Counted from the stretch's first letter, positions 1 through 11,822 are shown. The stretch is 64,000 nt of DNA from Cycas panzhihuaensis (GCA_023213395.1 CM041465.1:106275741-106339740), one strand, 5' to 3'. A program made the numbers and translations. Notes: generated from the sequence alone by a model not told the origin.

Positions 1-1037
1 GAAGCTATTTTAAACTTTTTTATAAAATCACTTTTTTGTCAGATTATATTTTATCTCTGGAAGGCTTTTTTCTACCTGGATCTATTCTTTAGTAATCTAT
101 TTTCAACAAAATCTATTACTATTTATTTATTTCATTTTTTAAGACTTATTTTAATCATTATTTTAATCACTGAATGTAACACTTTAGTGTTTTTTAGCAT
201 TTTTTAAACATTTTACTATAAAAGTACTTGTTGCCATTTTTATTATAACTTCTCTGTTTATATCAGAAATCAGTTCCATCAATTTTGTTGGGGAGCCGAC
301 TCACACCTCTTCGAACTGACACTATTTTTTATAAGTTTTGAAGTGTTTTTGCTAGTTTTAAAAAGCATTAAATTAGATGTACTTAATAGCCTCTAACCTA
401 CCATTATTACACATTTTGTATATAGTATTTCTCAAAAGTTTCAATTGAAAAGATATTAAGTACCTCTCTAAGATATATTTGATCATTCTACAATATTTTA
501 TAAAGTTTGATTAGCAGTTTTATACTATTTTGAGCTCCATGCTTCTATTATGCCTAAAAAAGAGGCCTATATCTTTGGTTTAACAACATTTGACTGGTAG
601 GAACTCATTTTCAAAACGGTTAGTTCCATTGAATAGACATTTCATTAATCTTCATACTAGTAAAGTTTCATATTATTCTAATATTGTTTAATACAACTTT
701 GAAGCTGCTAAACTTGAGTATTTAAGATACACTAACATTACCTTATTCATACATTTTATTTTTTATTTTCAAAGTTTATTTTAGATTTGCATATTTAAGA
801 GAATATTTGTTACACTTCAAATTTGCTTATATATTCATTATATTTCAAATTCTATCTGAAATTAGATCTTATAAGTTTGTCATTTATTTGAAAAATAATT
901 TTTATTCATTCTTATTTAAAAGGCCATTTCCTTATTTATATTCACTTTCTAAAGGGCATTACATTTCTTTCAAAAAGTTAACTTTTTTGGCTTAGTGAAA
1001 ATATATTTCCTTTTATGCACTAAAGTTTTTTAATAAA
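1..1037 (+). other. AT-rich internal region of copy A, non-coding
   Basis: No convincing reading frame. Several stretches match, in order, the internal DNA of the other family 1 copies, for example the motif around 170-215 against 33700-33745 and, inverted, about 29345-29400. It therefore belongs to the element's long internal untranslated part. An ATG frame at 807-995 is AT-rich with no family resemblance. Confidence 0.7.
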
Positions 1038-1751
1038 ATGGCAATCAATCTTAATCAAGTATAATTTCTTACATTCGATGGCCATAATTTTTCACTATGG
1101 CATAAGACTATGAAAATTTATTTTATTGCACATGATCTTTGGACTTACTTACAAAATGACTATGATGTTAGTATTAAAAAAAACATTAAAAAAGATAATG
1201 AAGAATTAGCTTTAATATTTTGCACTATAAATGATGATGTCTTTTCTAAAGTTTGTGAATTAACAACTTCTAGATCTGTATGGGATGTCTTGATTTCTAC
1301 TTATATGGGAGCTACCCTTAATGTATTTGTTGTTGATTTTGTTGCGCATGTGCGATAGGTACCAGAACAGGTACATTGTAATGACAAAACCAAGGAAGAT
1401 TTTAATCAAATATATGATCATCTTGTTATATAAGAATCTGATCCTCCATTTGAGGGGGAGAATGAATCTTATGATATGATAGAGGAGAGTTATGATGATA
1501 TGACAATTGCTTATAACACAAATTTTTCAAATGATAAAGTTCAAGTTCAAAGTTTTCTTAAAGTTCCAGTTGACAAAGTCAAAGTTGTAGCTATACATAC
1601 AATTTTGAATTAAGTCTCATCTACTTACATAATTTTTGCACCACTTTATGATAGAAGGACACATGTTACTAGAAGGTTGAAACAAGTTAATAAAGATCAA
1701 GTTAAGAGACAGAATTTTAAAGTTTTTTTCAAATACAAATTCCAAGTTTAA
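1038..1751 (+). pseudogene. Copia-type gag (UBN2-like) pseudogene, copy A
   Basis: Reading from ATG 1038 in one frame gives a gag of about 237 codons. It starts MAINLNQV, then a TAA at codon 9 (1062-1064), then FLTFDGHNFSLWHKTM. This matches the 'F.G.NF..W...M' opening of Copia gag proteins. Further typical stretches are DVFSKVCELTTSRSVWDVL and DPPFEGENESYDM. Further in-frame stops include TAG 1356-1358 and a TAA before ESDPPFEG. Gag would package element RNA in cytoplasmic particles. There is no zinc knuckle and no pol downstream; the frame ends about 25 bases before the polypurine tract. The codon-9 stop also occurs in the two sister copies. Confidence 0.75.
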
Positions 1752-1776
1752 AGAGAAGACATTGTTCGTGATGATC

Positions 1777-1790
1777 ATTAAGGGCGAGAA
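1777..1790 (+). other. Polypurine tract of copy A
   Basis: The purine-rich attaagggcgagaa lies directly before the LTR start TGTTGGGG. It primes second-strand synthesis in LTR elements. The matching tracts are attaagggggagaa at 35981-35994 and its inverted counterpart at 27879-27892. Confidence 0.8.
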
Positions 1791-2081
1791 TGTTGGGGTT
1801 AATACTCATCACCTCTCTCCCAACTTCCAACGAGGAGTGCACAACTCATCTTTATCAATTTACACATGTGGGTGCTCAAAATGTATAGTTAAGTATAAGG
1901 TAAGTTTAGTTGATTTGAGTTAAGTTTATTTTGAGTTAAGTTTATATTATTTTATTATTATTTAAATTTTAGGGGTTGAGGGGTTTTCCTCCTCCCCCAA
2001 ACTATATAATTTGAAGGGTGTGCAACCCTAGTGTCTTTAGACACCACCTTCATTGTGGACATTTGTAATACTCTCTTTACA
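1791..2081 (+). repeat. 3' LTR of family 1 copy A
   Basis: It begins TGTTGGGGTTAAT after the polypurine tract and ends near ctctttaca, about 291 bases. The first ~250 bases align with the LTRs at 35995-36322 and (inverted) 27552-27878. After the small hairpin gtgtctttagacac (2031-2044) the last ~37 bases match neither. The right boundary is set by where the Gypsy linker frame starts, so it is less certain than the left one. Confidence 0.78.
2001..2010 (+). promoter_or_regulatory. LTR TATA box
   Basis: actatataat lies at the same place in all family 1 LTRs (for example ctatatattt at 36150-36159), about 20 bases before the conserved hairpin. It is the likely core promoter of element RNA. Confidence 0.5.
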
Positions 2082-2722
2082 AAATGGATTCTTTGAGAAG
2101 ATGGAAGAAGAAGGGAAGTAGAAGCAGCAAGACCATGGTGGTTGCCACACAGCTTGACATACCTAAAGGACTCTCTGGAAGAGTTAGGAAGAGGTCCCCT
2201 GCAAGGGATAATAGGAGGTACCCCAACTTCATTGCCTACGGGCGGTGATAAAGGGGAAGACTCAAAGATCGCCTAATAAATAAGAGTGATGACATAAGAC
2301 ACAAGAGAAGAATTAGTTTCTTCGATAGTATAGGTTCCAGATTGGGATCTAGAATGAAGGAGGTGCCCCCTACTCATGCCTAGAAGGGAGATAGGGTAAG
2401 GGAAATCCTCATCCTCACCATTAGACTCATCATCATTAAGTATGGCAAGGTACCTGTAGCTTCTAATACCAATAAGGGAAAGGCATGTGAGATTCGAAGA
2501 AGTGGATGAAGGGTCTTCTTCCAAAGGAGATGAATTGGGGATGTCGATAGAATAAGTGGAGGTATGGGTAGAAAGGTCTTTGTCACCCTTTTCTTAGCCA
2601 TGAACTGCTTAACGGGATTAACGTGGTTGTTTAGTGGGAGGAAGCTCCCAGGAGACAACCTTCATTTGCCTTTCATGGATGAATTTAAGTTGTCCCCAAC
2701 AGGACAAGAATACGGCTCCCAT
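2082..2722 (-). pseudogene. Protease-RT linker of Tat copy 1 (broken)
   Basis: The minus frame carries LSLIGIRSYRYLAIL (within 2273-2524), matching FALIGIGSYGYLASF in the Tat element at 46921-46981. A serine/proline-rich tail down to about 2082 matches its HHGPVASTPSS segment. It is the poorly conserved linker between protease and RT. It stops abruptly at the family 1 LTR. Confidence 0.6.
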
Positions 2723-3115
2723 CTAGTTGAGCCATGGGCATCCCAACAAAAGATTGTAGTTGAAATCGATGTTGAGGACTATAATATCAGTGAGGATAGT
2801 CTTGTCATTGAGAGTAATAGGGATAGACATCGATCCTAAGTGTGTCTTTTCGCTACCATCAAAGCCTTGACACCACCACAAAACTAGCTCCAAAGCTGAT
2901 ATGCCAAGCTCTGGCATGACACGCAAGGGCATGGCATTAACGGAAGAACCATTATTAATAATGGTTCTACATAAAGTACAATTAGGAGTATTAATGGTAA
3001 TGGTGAAAGGAAAGTTCCATTGACACTCCCTTTCATTGGTGGGGGGAAGATCCTTAAGATCAAAGGAGATGACGGGCTCATGACTTGGGGTGATACCCAA
3101 GGCATGAATAGACAC
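2723..3115 (-). pseudogene. Retroviral-type aspartic protease remnant, Tat copy 1
   Basis: A 130-codon frame begins MSIHALGITPSHEPVISFD and contains FPFTITINTPNCTLCRTI followed by INNGSSVNAMPLRVMPELG. The family active site is D-x-G-S-S-x-N; here the aspartate codon reads N (INNGSS), so the protease could not be active. The C-terminal flap-like NYNLLLGCPWLN is conserved. The enzyme would cut the element polyprotein. The same domain is at 46226-46723. Confidence 0.8.
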
Positions 3116-3885
3116 GTCATCTAATCCTAAGGCTTCTAAGAGAAGTGTCTATTATTCGAGGTAACTCCTCAAGGCATCCATTATAGACATTCTGGTGGCT
3201 ACAATATGAAGCTCCTCGATGACAGAGAAAGGCTTCCCCTTCGTGGTGGGTTAGGGAAGAGCCCTTCGAAAGTCATAATGACTGAGACATATGGGAATGG
3301 TCTTGGGGAGTGCAGGGACTTCCAGAAGGGAAGTTTCTAGAAGAGGGTCAAGGTAAGAGGTAGATGAAGAGGCATCGTTTGCCTCTTTGATCGCTTGAGA
3401 TTGGGTTAAATCATATAATGGGGTAGTCTTAAGTAACTAAATGACCTTATTTCCCTTATTTTGGGATTGCGAAGGTGAAGGGGTACGTCAATTAGGGGAA
3501 CCCAAGGAAGAGGATGAATTCCTCACACCCTTCCCTTTAGCTTATGAAGGGCAAGGGTTTGGGGGTCTTCCTTGGTTTTGATTATTTTTTGCTGGAGGTT
3601 ACGATCATGTTCCCCATATTTGGGAAAGGGATCTTTGTGGATAGGCTATTCTAGGTTGGTTCTAGATGCTCGTTTGGGGGAAGAGTCACATTACAAGGCA
3701 ACTCGGGGATGTTGGACCCAACACTGCGAATCATCGTGGAAGCACTCCCCATGGATGGAGTACCACTTCTTCTCAAGGGAGGAATTAGGTTTCCTTGCTT
3801 GAGAGGACTAGGTGTTGCCACCCTTAGAAGGAGCAGCTTGGGAACCCTAGTGGACTGGCTTATTAGATGTGGGAGATGAAGGAGC
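3116..3885 (-). pseudogene. Gag C-terminal / zinc-knuckle region, Tat copy 1
   Basis: A broken minus frame includes KKWYSIHGECFHDDSQCW, the counterpart of KKWCSVHGECFHDDSRC in the Tat element at about 45674-45730. This Cys/His cluster is the degenerate zinc knuckle of Tat gag; one Cys is Tyr here. Downstream the frame is full of stops up to the protease. Confidence 0.65.
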
Positions 3886-5817
3886 TTAGAGCTTGAGCTC
3901 CTTTATAGTACATTCGAATAAACATATGGCTGAAGTGAGAGGATCTAGGGTCTTCTCAGTAGAATGAGAAGAAGACCTAGTGGGTTGCTGAGTTTTGGTT
4001 TCTCGTGATGGTGGAGGTGCCTCACATCGCTGTGAGGACTTTAGAGGCTTCTTGAGTCTAGCTTGGATCTCAATGGCCTCAGGTTCCAAGTACTTCGCTA
4101 TGGTGGACTCACACATAGTTGCCCCCATCTTAAGGACTTCTACGTGGACTTCTAGACGAAGGGCATTGACAAAGAGGTCCCTCTTCAACTCCTCAAGCAA
4201 AGTCGCCTTGGTGGAATGAAGAAGGTCATGGAAACATCTCACAAAATCACGATTCATTTCATCATGACCTTGTTTAAGAGACAAAAGGGATTTCATCCCA
4301 CTCTTAAATGGATGAGCTACGTTAAAGTAGTTGACAAATTCATCCACAAGCTGTTGGAATGAAAAAATAGAATGCACAGGTAGGTGATAAAACCACTTGA
4401 GGGCATCACCTTGAAGGGATCGCGGAAATAGTTTCATGAGAATGTGGTCGTAAGGCCAATAGTTGATGCATGCCATAGAGAAACTACAGACATGGTCTGT
4501 TGGGTCTTGTGACAAAGTCCCATCAAATTTAGGGACTTCAAGAGGATGAGGCAGTAAGTTAGTTCTTAACACCTTAATATATAAGGGCGTCAACCAATAG
4601 TCCATAAAGGGATGTACCCTTACCTAGACTGTCAGGTCAACAGAAGCTAGAAAAGATGGTGGGCAAGCTTGCCTAAATCCTCCTTGGAGGGTTTATTTTG
4701 AAAGGGGATGTTGTCCTACCACTGCTTAGTGAGAAGGCATGAATCCTATATTCAAAGAAACCTGCATAGGAGTAGATGGATGTGATAGACCCATCCCTTC
4801 TAGAGGGAACACTCCTTGTTGAAAAGGAGTTTGAGGGAAAATGCCTTAGGAAGGAGTTGGCCCTCCTTACAAAGGCGCAATGTGAGGTGCCATATAGGAT
4901 GGTAGAAAGGAGGGATGAGGGACTAGATTTTACCCATATAGGCCATTGTGGGTGGCACAACCCCATAAGGATGCAATGGATCTAACCCATAAGCAGGTAG
5001 GGAGTTCCCTTTACCATGCCCCACGGTTGAGTGGTGTAACTAGGAGGTATGTAGAGAGAAAGGTCCCTAGGTTAGTATTGGGAGTGTGTGGGGATGGACC
5101 CCACGTGACTAGAAGTAGGGGGACACGTAGGTCCCCTTGGTCTAGTATGTGGTGGATAAATGATGGTTGGAGGAAGACTAGTCGTTTAACTAGATGGGGA
5201 CATGCTCAACCCAAAGTTCAAAAGAAGACATGCCCTGAGTGGTCCCCAAGGAACATATACTGTGGAGAAAAGAGAATGAGATAAGAGGCAGGCTCATCGT
5301 GGGTAAGGAAGTCAAATGGGATGAGCGAGGTGAGGGAGACGTAGAAGAAGGAAGCACAATACTTTGCAAGACGTTCTCAAACCACTTGGGGTGTGGTTGG
5401 AGACAGGCGACTTAGAAATATTGGCTTAAGGCTTTTATTACATCAGTGGGAGGGGTATCTACCTGATCATAAGAGGTAGAAGGAGCCTCGTATGAAGCAG
5501 ACCCCGTAGGAGGATCCTCATGAGAATCACTATGGTGGTGGTGAAACTTCAAAGGAGACTAACGCTCTACTCTGTGAGTAGAGGAGTGGTGAGATTGGGG
5601 GTGTTATTGGTCACCCAGATAATAGATGGGATCTTCGCTTCCTTGGGCAGACCCTTAGAAGGAAGTAAGTAGCTCAAGGGAATTAGACACATAAGCGTGG
5701 TATGCCCAATCCGAAAGAGATCACTCCATAATCGAATCAGGATCCGATGTAGGAAGGGAATGATATAAGGGTTCTTCTAACAATGGAGGTAGGCCTCGTA
5801 AGCGACATGAGAATTGT
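3886..5817 (-). pseudogene. Tat-type gag pseudogene, copy 1
   Basis: The long open part at 4605-3886 is a Retrotrans_gag core: HILMKLFPRSLQGDALKWFY, then SFQQLVDEFVNYF and ELKRDLFVNAL. Upstream (to about 5817) a broken frame carries SDWAYHAYV, matching the MEGYSSYWAYH start of the Tat gag at 43767. Gag is the capsid/nucleocapsid precursor. Stops and frameshifts between 4606 and 5817 make it non-functional. The core is about 80% similar by eye to 44783-45415. Confidence 0.8.
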
Positions 5818-5966
5818 CACATGCAAGTTTTGCCTATGTGCTGGAAGAAAAGAGAAACAAGGTAGTGCACATGTTGGGGGCTACCCAACAAGATAAAAAG
5901 GGAAAGCTACCAAGAGGTAATAACGCCAACAGGAAGGGAGAAAGAATTATTCCCTTACTAGCAATT

Positions 5967-5983
5967 CCCCAGTACAGTCGCCA
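5967..5983 (-). other. Primer-binding site, Tat copy 1
   Basis: On the minus strand the LTR end ...gattcca is followed by one base and TGGCGACTGTACTGGGG, the usual TGG-starting complement of a tRNA 3' end. The full-length Tat element has tggcaaccatactgcg at the same place. I cannot name the tRNA. Confidence 0.6.
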
Positions 5984-5984
5984 G

Positions 5985-8900
5985 TGGAATCACATCTATA
6001 GGATGGTAACTACACCTAGTTAGGATTAGGTTGGTTAACAGAAGGCTCCAGAATAAAGAGTTAATCCAACAAGTGAAGGGAAACACCTACATAGGGCATC
6101 TGTGCATCAGAACGCAAGTTCAGGATCCACGAATAGTGCACAACTTCCCTTTAGATAACTTAGTTTTGGTTTTGGGGTAGCGCAAGTGAGGGATATCCTC
6201 AGTTCCCTGAGTAACTTCAAAATGTGGGTTTGTCAGTCCTTGGATGGTTAGAAGGGGAGGGAAAGACCCAATGAGGAAATGGATCCTCGCGGATGATGAA
6301 GGGATATGTATAGGATGTATGTAGGTAAGTGGCGAGGGAGGTACACACTTGTAAGGGTGGTATTGGGTAACCACCTCACGCACGAGACCAACCCAAGGAG
6401 GAAAGGTGTTGAGATTATTAAGTTTGTATGAATGTGATGGAGTTAGAGGAGGATGTATTAGAGGGTGAATCCTCCTTGAACTAACCCACCTAAAGTGAGT
6501 TTAGGGGAGAAAAGAATGATGGCAGAAGTAGTTCCCACCATCCTATATGTGGAGTCTACCTTTTATGTGCAATAGTGAAACGATGTCTAATTAGTTATGT
6601 ATACAAACAAGAGATAAAAGATGTATATATATATATAGGATAATAAATATACTTTCTCTCATTTTCTCTCTAATATAAACCCTCGCTCTCTTTTCACTTT
6701 AAACAAAAGGAAATGTAACGAGAGAGGCAAACCAATCTAAAACACACAACATGCATGCTAAGGATGCAAATCCTAGTAGGTTGTATACAATCAAATGGAA
6801 AGAAGAAGGGGATATCTCCTATCTTATAATCTTTCCTAAAATGTAATCTAGCATGTGTATGCAAATGGATGGTACAAATTAGTTCCCTTTTATCTTTTCC
6901 TTTTATGTTCTTATCATGCAAACACGCAAACTTAGAAGATAAGCAGAGAAAAGATCTACAAAAAGGAAGGCGATGTACCTAGAAAATGATGTGGCTAAAA
7001 TGAAGTCATCATCTTGAACTACACTGACTTCTTCTTTTCCTTCTCTTAACACATAGGCAGCGTAGGGGGTTCCTTACCTTCCCTGAAGTAAAAGGAAGAA
7101 AGTAAGAAAGGTAAAGGAAAAGGAACTATGTTAAAAGCTGAAATGACCAAGGAAGAATAAAGTAAAGAAATGCACCCAGATTGGAGTGGTTTATCCTTCT
7201 CCGCGAATGATGTGGTAAACCTACAATCACAAAGGTTTTCTACCCTTTTCTAAGGGGCTGCTAGGGTGCCAAATAAATATATATATGTTTAGCTATGAAA
7301 TGCTAAGAGTATTGTAAGTTAAAGCACTTCAAATCAAGTAAAATCCAAACCAAAGAACAACTCCAAATCTCCTCAAAGCCAAAAATACAAGACAAGGGAT
7401 GCAGATGATTATCCTCGGAATGGCTAACTCTCTAACAAGCGCACCTCCATGTTACCTCTAAGCACAGGAAATAGTAGGTTGGGATAGCCTAATGGCAGCA
7501 AATGATGAGAGAAATAAACAACGTGAGATTTGTAAATATTATCTATGTTGCAAGTGTTGCTATGTGCGGCAATTTTATAACTTTGATTAAGCCAAGACCC
7601 AAAGTCGATATGAGACACTACTGGGGGCTAGAAAAATCTTCCCAAGTGAGGCACTTAAGCCTAGAAATAGTGCAACAAGGGGCTGTGTATGTTGATATCC
7701 AATGATGGCCTACTTCTAGAAGCTCCTTGGCAGCCCAAGAAAGGCACAAGAGGAGGAGAGGAAAAGAGGAGAAGGGGGGGTGCCCTTGAGGAGTAGGCCT
7801 AGTTGGGTACAAAACCTGCCTTAGCTCCTTTCTCTTACTCTTTGAGGACCTCTCCCCATAGCCTCCTTAGAGAAACCAGGAGAGGGCAGGAAGATAATGT
7901 AGACAAAAAGAAAGGAATAGAGGGATTGCATCATGTATGTACTGGAAAGCTGGAAAATGAAAGATATTCCAAATGATCTAATCTCTTTTAAGGAGGCTTA
8001 AAAGGAACAAAATGGAGCAAATATAAGACAATACCTACTGGGCTAGATTAGAGATAGGTTTACTTAAGAAAATAAAAGAAAAATAACAAACCTATGGTGC
8101 TTATAAGTGGATCCCTGGAAGAGCAATAAAACCTAGTGACAAACTTGCTAAGACTTGTTAATAGGGCGTGGAGGCAAATTTTGGAGTGTATCCTTTTTTG
8201 GAAAAGATTGTTGGCGAGCATGCTACCACAGATCCAAGCTAGAGAGGGCAAATCTCAGGCTAGAGCATAGGGAACTCAGATGTTGCAGGGCATTCCTATA
8301 GAAAACTGCTCGTGGAAGTAAGAGAAGAGAGGAGAGTAGGTGGAAGAAGAGGTGGAAAATGAAGTTCTTTGGGTTTTATACATAATCCTAGCTTGAATGG
8401 GTGATTAGGGTTAGGCTAGGACTTGAGAGGTGACTAAGCCATGTGGCAATTTTACGAAAAAAGTGAAATTTGCCATGAAAGATTAAAAAAAAAGTTTTAT
8501 GACAGTCACCCCATGGCAAACTTCATGGTATTATGAAGTTTACCATGGTACCATGACATTTGCCACATTGCAGTGACAGAGACAAAAGTAGGACAATAAA
8601 AGTTACCTGGGAGCCCTAAAGGAGGGTATCCTAGGCCTAAGAGGGGTTGGCCCTCTGTCTAGGTGGCTAGAGACAGTTATACGGAGAGGATGTCCTAAAC
8701 TAGATGGGGCACCAAAGCGGTAGGGTTCCCAAGAAACCAATAACTAGAATAGGGATGTACCAATCATACTTAGCAGAGTACTAAGAGCTGTGATGTGGCA
8801 AAGAGGATGTGAGCAGATCACACAGGTTGAGTGACGCTTGAGACAACATGGAGGTGCATAAGAGGGTTGTGGAGTGCCATGGGGATACATGTCCCATAGA

Positions 8901-9099
8901 TCATCATAGGCTGAAATAGTATTAAGCAATATGATCAAGCAACAAATGCAAAATGATCACTCAAATGTATTAGTTAATTATGCAATAGAAGGACACTTTG
9001 GTCTACCTTTCTATAAAAGTAACAAGGTAAATGCTAGAAGCATACTTATACTTACTTGAGTCAACTTGCTAAGAACCCATTCCCAGGAGCTAGGAAACA
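5985..9099 (-). repeat. 5' LTR of Tat copy 1 (about 3.1 kb)
   Basis: On the minus strand it starts TGTTTCCTAGCTCCTGGGAA at 9099 and ends with gattcca at 5985. Start and end align with the LTR of the element at 40785 (TGTTTCCCAACTTCCG... and ...gtgtcca), but the middle is divergent. A TATA-like tgtataaaacc (inverse of 8371-8381) lies about 720 bases from the LTR start. Short ATG frames inside (6120-6383, 6694-6921, 7424-7812, 8060-8251, 8744-8938) have no family support. Confidence 0.78.
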
Positions 9100-9104
9100 A
9101 GTAT

Positions 9105-9445
9105 TAAAGTTCTTATTAAGAATTTTAAGAAGTTTCTATGTTGTATCATGTATAGCTTCATTAATAAGATTATGTAGGGAATAATCAGTGACAAGAAGTA
9201 TCCTTGCACAGATTTTATCATCATCAAGTTCCCATTAGCATTTAGCTATAGTTTCAATGGAAGCAATTGAAGTGCCTCATCTAGAAGCAATTGAAGTAGT
9301 TGTAGCTGTAATAGATGGTATAGGTATCAAGTGATCTCTCTAAAGACCTTCTTACTTTGTAGTATTTTTGACATTAGTGAACCACGTCTTAATTTTCTTT
9401 CCTTTTAAGAATGCAGTTTATATTTTGCTTGAACTGTGAAGACAT
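9105..9445 (-). pseudogene. Possible Copia gag remnant
   Basis: On the minus strand, ATG 9445 opens MSSQFKQNIN. After frame breaks, a stretch reads WELDDDKICARILLV then LHNLINEAIHDTT, resembling the 'W..D...A..IL....L...I..TTA' pattern of Copia gag. It ends where the Tat LTR begins (9099), so the Tat element may have inserted into it. The assignment rests on short matches only. Confidence 0.35.
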
Positions 9446-9608
9446 GGTGCCTTTTAAGAAGGGAAGAAAAGAACAAGGGACTATAAAAGTGATGGTAACA
9501 AATGACCAATTACTATTTATAAATATGAGACATAATGAAGTAGTGTAGTAGAAGGAAGAATAAGTGAGAATGGTTGCTTAAAGATGAAGGGATCAACTTA
9601 GAGAAAAG

Positions 9609-9813
9609 TTACTAACACTTGTGACAAATATTAATATGATGTAATAGGAATATAAGAAGCACTATGATGAAAATTGACCACTAATACTTGTGGTAAATTT
9701 AATCTGATATAATAAGAATATAAAAAGTACTATGATAAAAATTAGCCACTAACACTTATGGAAAATATTAACCTGATATAGCAGGAATATGAGCAGCACT
9801 ATGATTGTGATTA
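9609..9813. repeat. Three-copy tandem repeat, unit about 68 bp
   Basis: Units start at 9609, 9678 and 9746. Each holds 'ctaa(c/t)actt(g/a)tg', then an 'aa(t/c)(a/c)tgat(g/a)ta' core and 'ag(c/t)actatgat'. Copies differ at perhaps a fifth of positions, mostly C/T and A/G changes, so the array is old. Confidence 0.8.
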
Positions 9814-10679
9814 CACTATGGATCACTTTTTACAAATAGGTAAGCAATCAATATACAAGATTATAGGCCAATGTAGAATCTAATATCATTGGGTGTACAT
9901 AACTTGAAACTCAAATGTAAGATACATAATTAACCCAGTAACCTCTAACTTATGTTCAACATATAGTTGAAGTTATTGAAGGGATGCCTAGGCTTCTAGT
10001 AGAATTAAGTTGGCCTTCACTCATGATACCTGTAATTATGTTTAGTGATGAAATCCAAGTCACAATGGAGTCTTAGGTACTCCCAATCCTTACCCAGTTC
10101 ACCAATGAGCAGCTATATACCTCCTCTAAAGAGTGGTACATGCATACCCATGGCTATGATAGATATTGGATCGAGTATATTTTAATCTTGTATTTAAAGT
10201 TTTAATTTTCTTAGTTGGTTATCAAGATGATCCCTGATTGAGGCACAATGGTATGGCTAACCAAACCTCACCAATATTCTGGTTTAGTCCAGTCCCAACT
10301 TAAAACCCACATCTCCTTTGTGGTATGGCATTCTTCTAAGCAAGGTATCTCAACCTTGGTAAGTATGTAAATAGATACAAAATGGTAGAAAATAACATAT
10401 GTGATATGTTCCTTTTAGGAAGACTGAAAAGATTATTGAATTTACATCAAGTGTACATATAACTAAAAATAGAATGCTTGTTTGGAGTACTTTTGGAGTG
10501 ATTGCTTAGAGTGTCTTTAGAATGTAATACTAATAAGTGAGTGAGGACACCAGATATTGCCCTGATCTAGGTGTTTTTTTTACTCACTTTTATAATGGGT
10601 TTTTAAGCCTTATAAAAAGAAGGAAGAAAATTTCTTCATTTTTTTTTATACAAAAAAAAAAAGTCTTCATTAGATCAGT

Positions 10680-11050
10680 AATAACATTCTCCCATGATAA
10701 CGAAATTGAGTGCTAATTTTTGTGATATAAACTAGACTCAGAGCTTCATCTTTAGGAAGTAGAATTAGGTATAAATGAGTTCTGGAAAATTTTTAGCAGT
10801 CCCGCAAAGTTAGGAGAATATATTTTTCTAGAATTCTTACTAAAAATAACTACAGTTCACTAAAACAACAATAACTTTCTCATATAACATTGAAATTAGG
10901 TGCCAATTTTTGTGCTAGAAAGTAGACTTAGAGCCTCATCTTTTCAATTGGAATTAGGTCAATTGGAGCTTTGTAGAAGATTTTACGGACCTATGAAGTT
11001 TAGTAGGCAAATTTTATTTCTACAGAAATTTTAGCTTGTTAATATCTCAT
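10680..11050. repeat. Diverged tandem duplication, unit about 190 bp
   Basis: The block beginning aataacattctcccatgat (10680) recurs as aataactttctcatataac (10870). In both, 'tgc(t/c)aatttttgtg' and 'agactc/ta.gagc.tcatctt' follow at the same spacing. A third partial start (ttaatatctcattaacata) is near 11039. There is no coding content. Confidence 0.65.
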
Positions 11051-11508
11051 TAACATATAATACCATATAATATTTCTATCATTTTTTAATCACCAAGATC
11101 CTAATATGAGTAAGGTAAGAGCACACAATAATGGATATTTTAAATGAATTTAAATTAAAAAAAAAAAAAAAGGGTAGAACCTCCCCTTATAATTATTCTT
11201 CTAAAAGATAGAAAATTTTTGACAACATTTCATCTTGTTAAATGGATAAAAGGAGGGGAAAGAAAAGAAGAATGAGATAGCATAAATGGCCACCAAAGGA
11301 TTAGAATCCTTGGGCCTTACAACTCCTTATGTTGTGCTTTTAAACCTACAAAAGAGAAAGGGAAAGCAAATAATACTAAATGTGCTATGATAAAAACTTG
11401 AAAATATTTCTAAATCTACTTTCACAATCTCCTTCACCACATGGATTATGGGGGAGAAGAAAGTGATGGCTCCATTGTAAGTACAAATGAGGAATATGAA
11501 AGAAGCAA

Positions 11509-11520
11509 GCTCTGATACCA
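11509..11520 (-). other. Primer-binding site (initiator tRNA-Met type)
   Basis: gctctgatacca is the exact inverse of TGGTATCAGAGC, the classic plant Copia primer site complementary to initiator tRNA-Met. It lies two bases inside the LTR at 11523, so the element body extended leftwards on the minus strand. Confidence 0.75.
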
Positions 11521-11522
11521 CA

Positions 11523-11822
11523 TAAAAAGAGTGGATCTATCCTTCATCTCTATGTACTAAACATAAAGGCAAACATGGGAGCATGGGAGACTTGAGAGAA
11601 AAAGAGTAGCTCTCATAAAATGGTGAGGTAAGAATGAGCCTCCTCCATTGAGCTTTTACTTTTATATTGAGAGAGGAAGCATTAGATTTAGGTGAAATGA
11701 AATTACACATAATGCACATGAAAGTGTATTTCACTTAAGTGATCTAATTTAAAGTTCACTTAAGACCCTTTTTAGAAATAATCAACTAATGTAATGACCT
11801 TGTGATATTAACCCTTTTCACA
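11523..11822 (-). repeat. 5' LTR of a minus-strand Copia-like element
   Basis: On the minus strand it starts TGTGAAAAGGGTTAATATC and ends ...ctcttttta, followed by the primer site. It matches 63729-64000 nearly throughout, including 'gtagctctcataaaatgg.gaggtaagaatgagcctcct'. That second copy shows the original end was tttca (a TG...CA LTR). The partner 3' LTR is not recognisable here. Confidence 0.65.

Larger units (their letters stand above)
1..2081 (+). mobile_element. Family 1 gag-only LTR element, copy A (3' part)
   Basis: The 3' portion of a non-autonomous Copia-type LTR retrotransposon; its 5' LTR lies left of the window. The order is AT-rich internal DNA, a broken gag (1038-1751), a polypurine tract (1777-1790) and an LTR (1791-2081). 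The same order recurs in the copies at 20715-36322 and, inverted, at 27552-33037. No protease, integrase or RT can be read between gag and LTR, so it must have depended on enzymes from another element. It abuts a minus-strand Tat Gypsy at 2082, whose linker frame stops at the junction, so this copy probably inserted into that Gypsy. Confidence 0.82.
2082..9099 (-). mobile_element. Truncated Tat-type Gypsy element, copy 1
   Basis: Read on the minus strand the order is LTR (9099 to 5985), primer-binding site, gag, protease and linker, ending at 2082 where family 1 copy A begins. Gag and protease closely resemble those of the full-length Tat element at 40785-57647, so both belong to one family. 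Its RT, RNase H, integrase and 3' LTR are absent here; they are either lost or continue left of the window beyond copy A. It is strongly decayed, with many stops and frame changes. Confidence 0.85.
9446..11508. other. Non-coding stretch with two tandem repeats
   Basis: No coding signal on either strand. It holds a three-unit 68-bp tandem array (9609-9813) and a ~190-bp duplicated unit (10680-11050), a TATA-like cttataaaaag near 10612, and poly-A/poly-T runs near 10640-10665 and 11155-11173. If the primer site at 11509 and the gag trace at 9445 belong together, this would be the leader of a minus-strand Copia-like element. That is inference. Confidence 0.4.

Noticed and set aside
9609-9813. 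CRISPR-like array
   Set aside because: Units are contiguous tandem repeats without unique spacers, in a plant retroelement setting.
11509-11520. tRNA gene suggested by tRNA-Met-like sequence
   Set aside because: Only 12 bases complementary to a tRNA 3' end, in the primer-site position next to an LTR; no cloverleaf. The same holds for 25565, 26351, 32692, 36397 and 63715.
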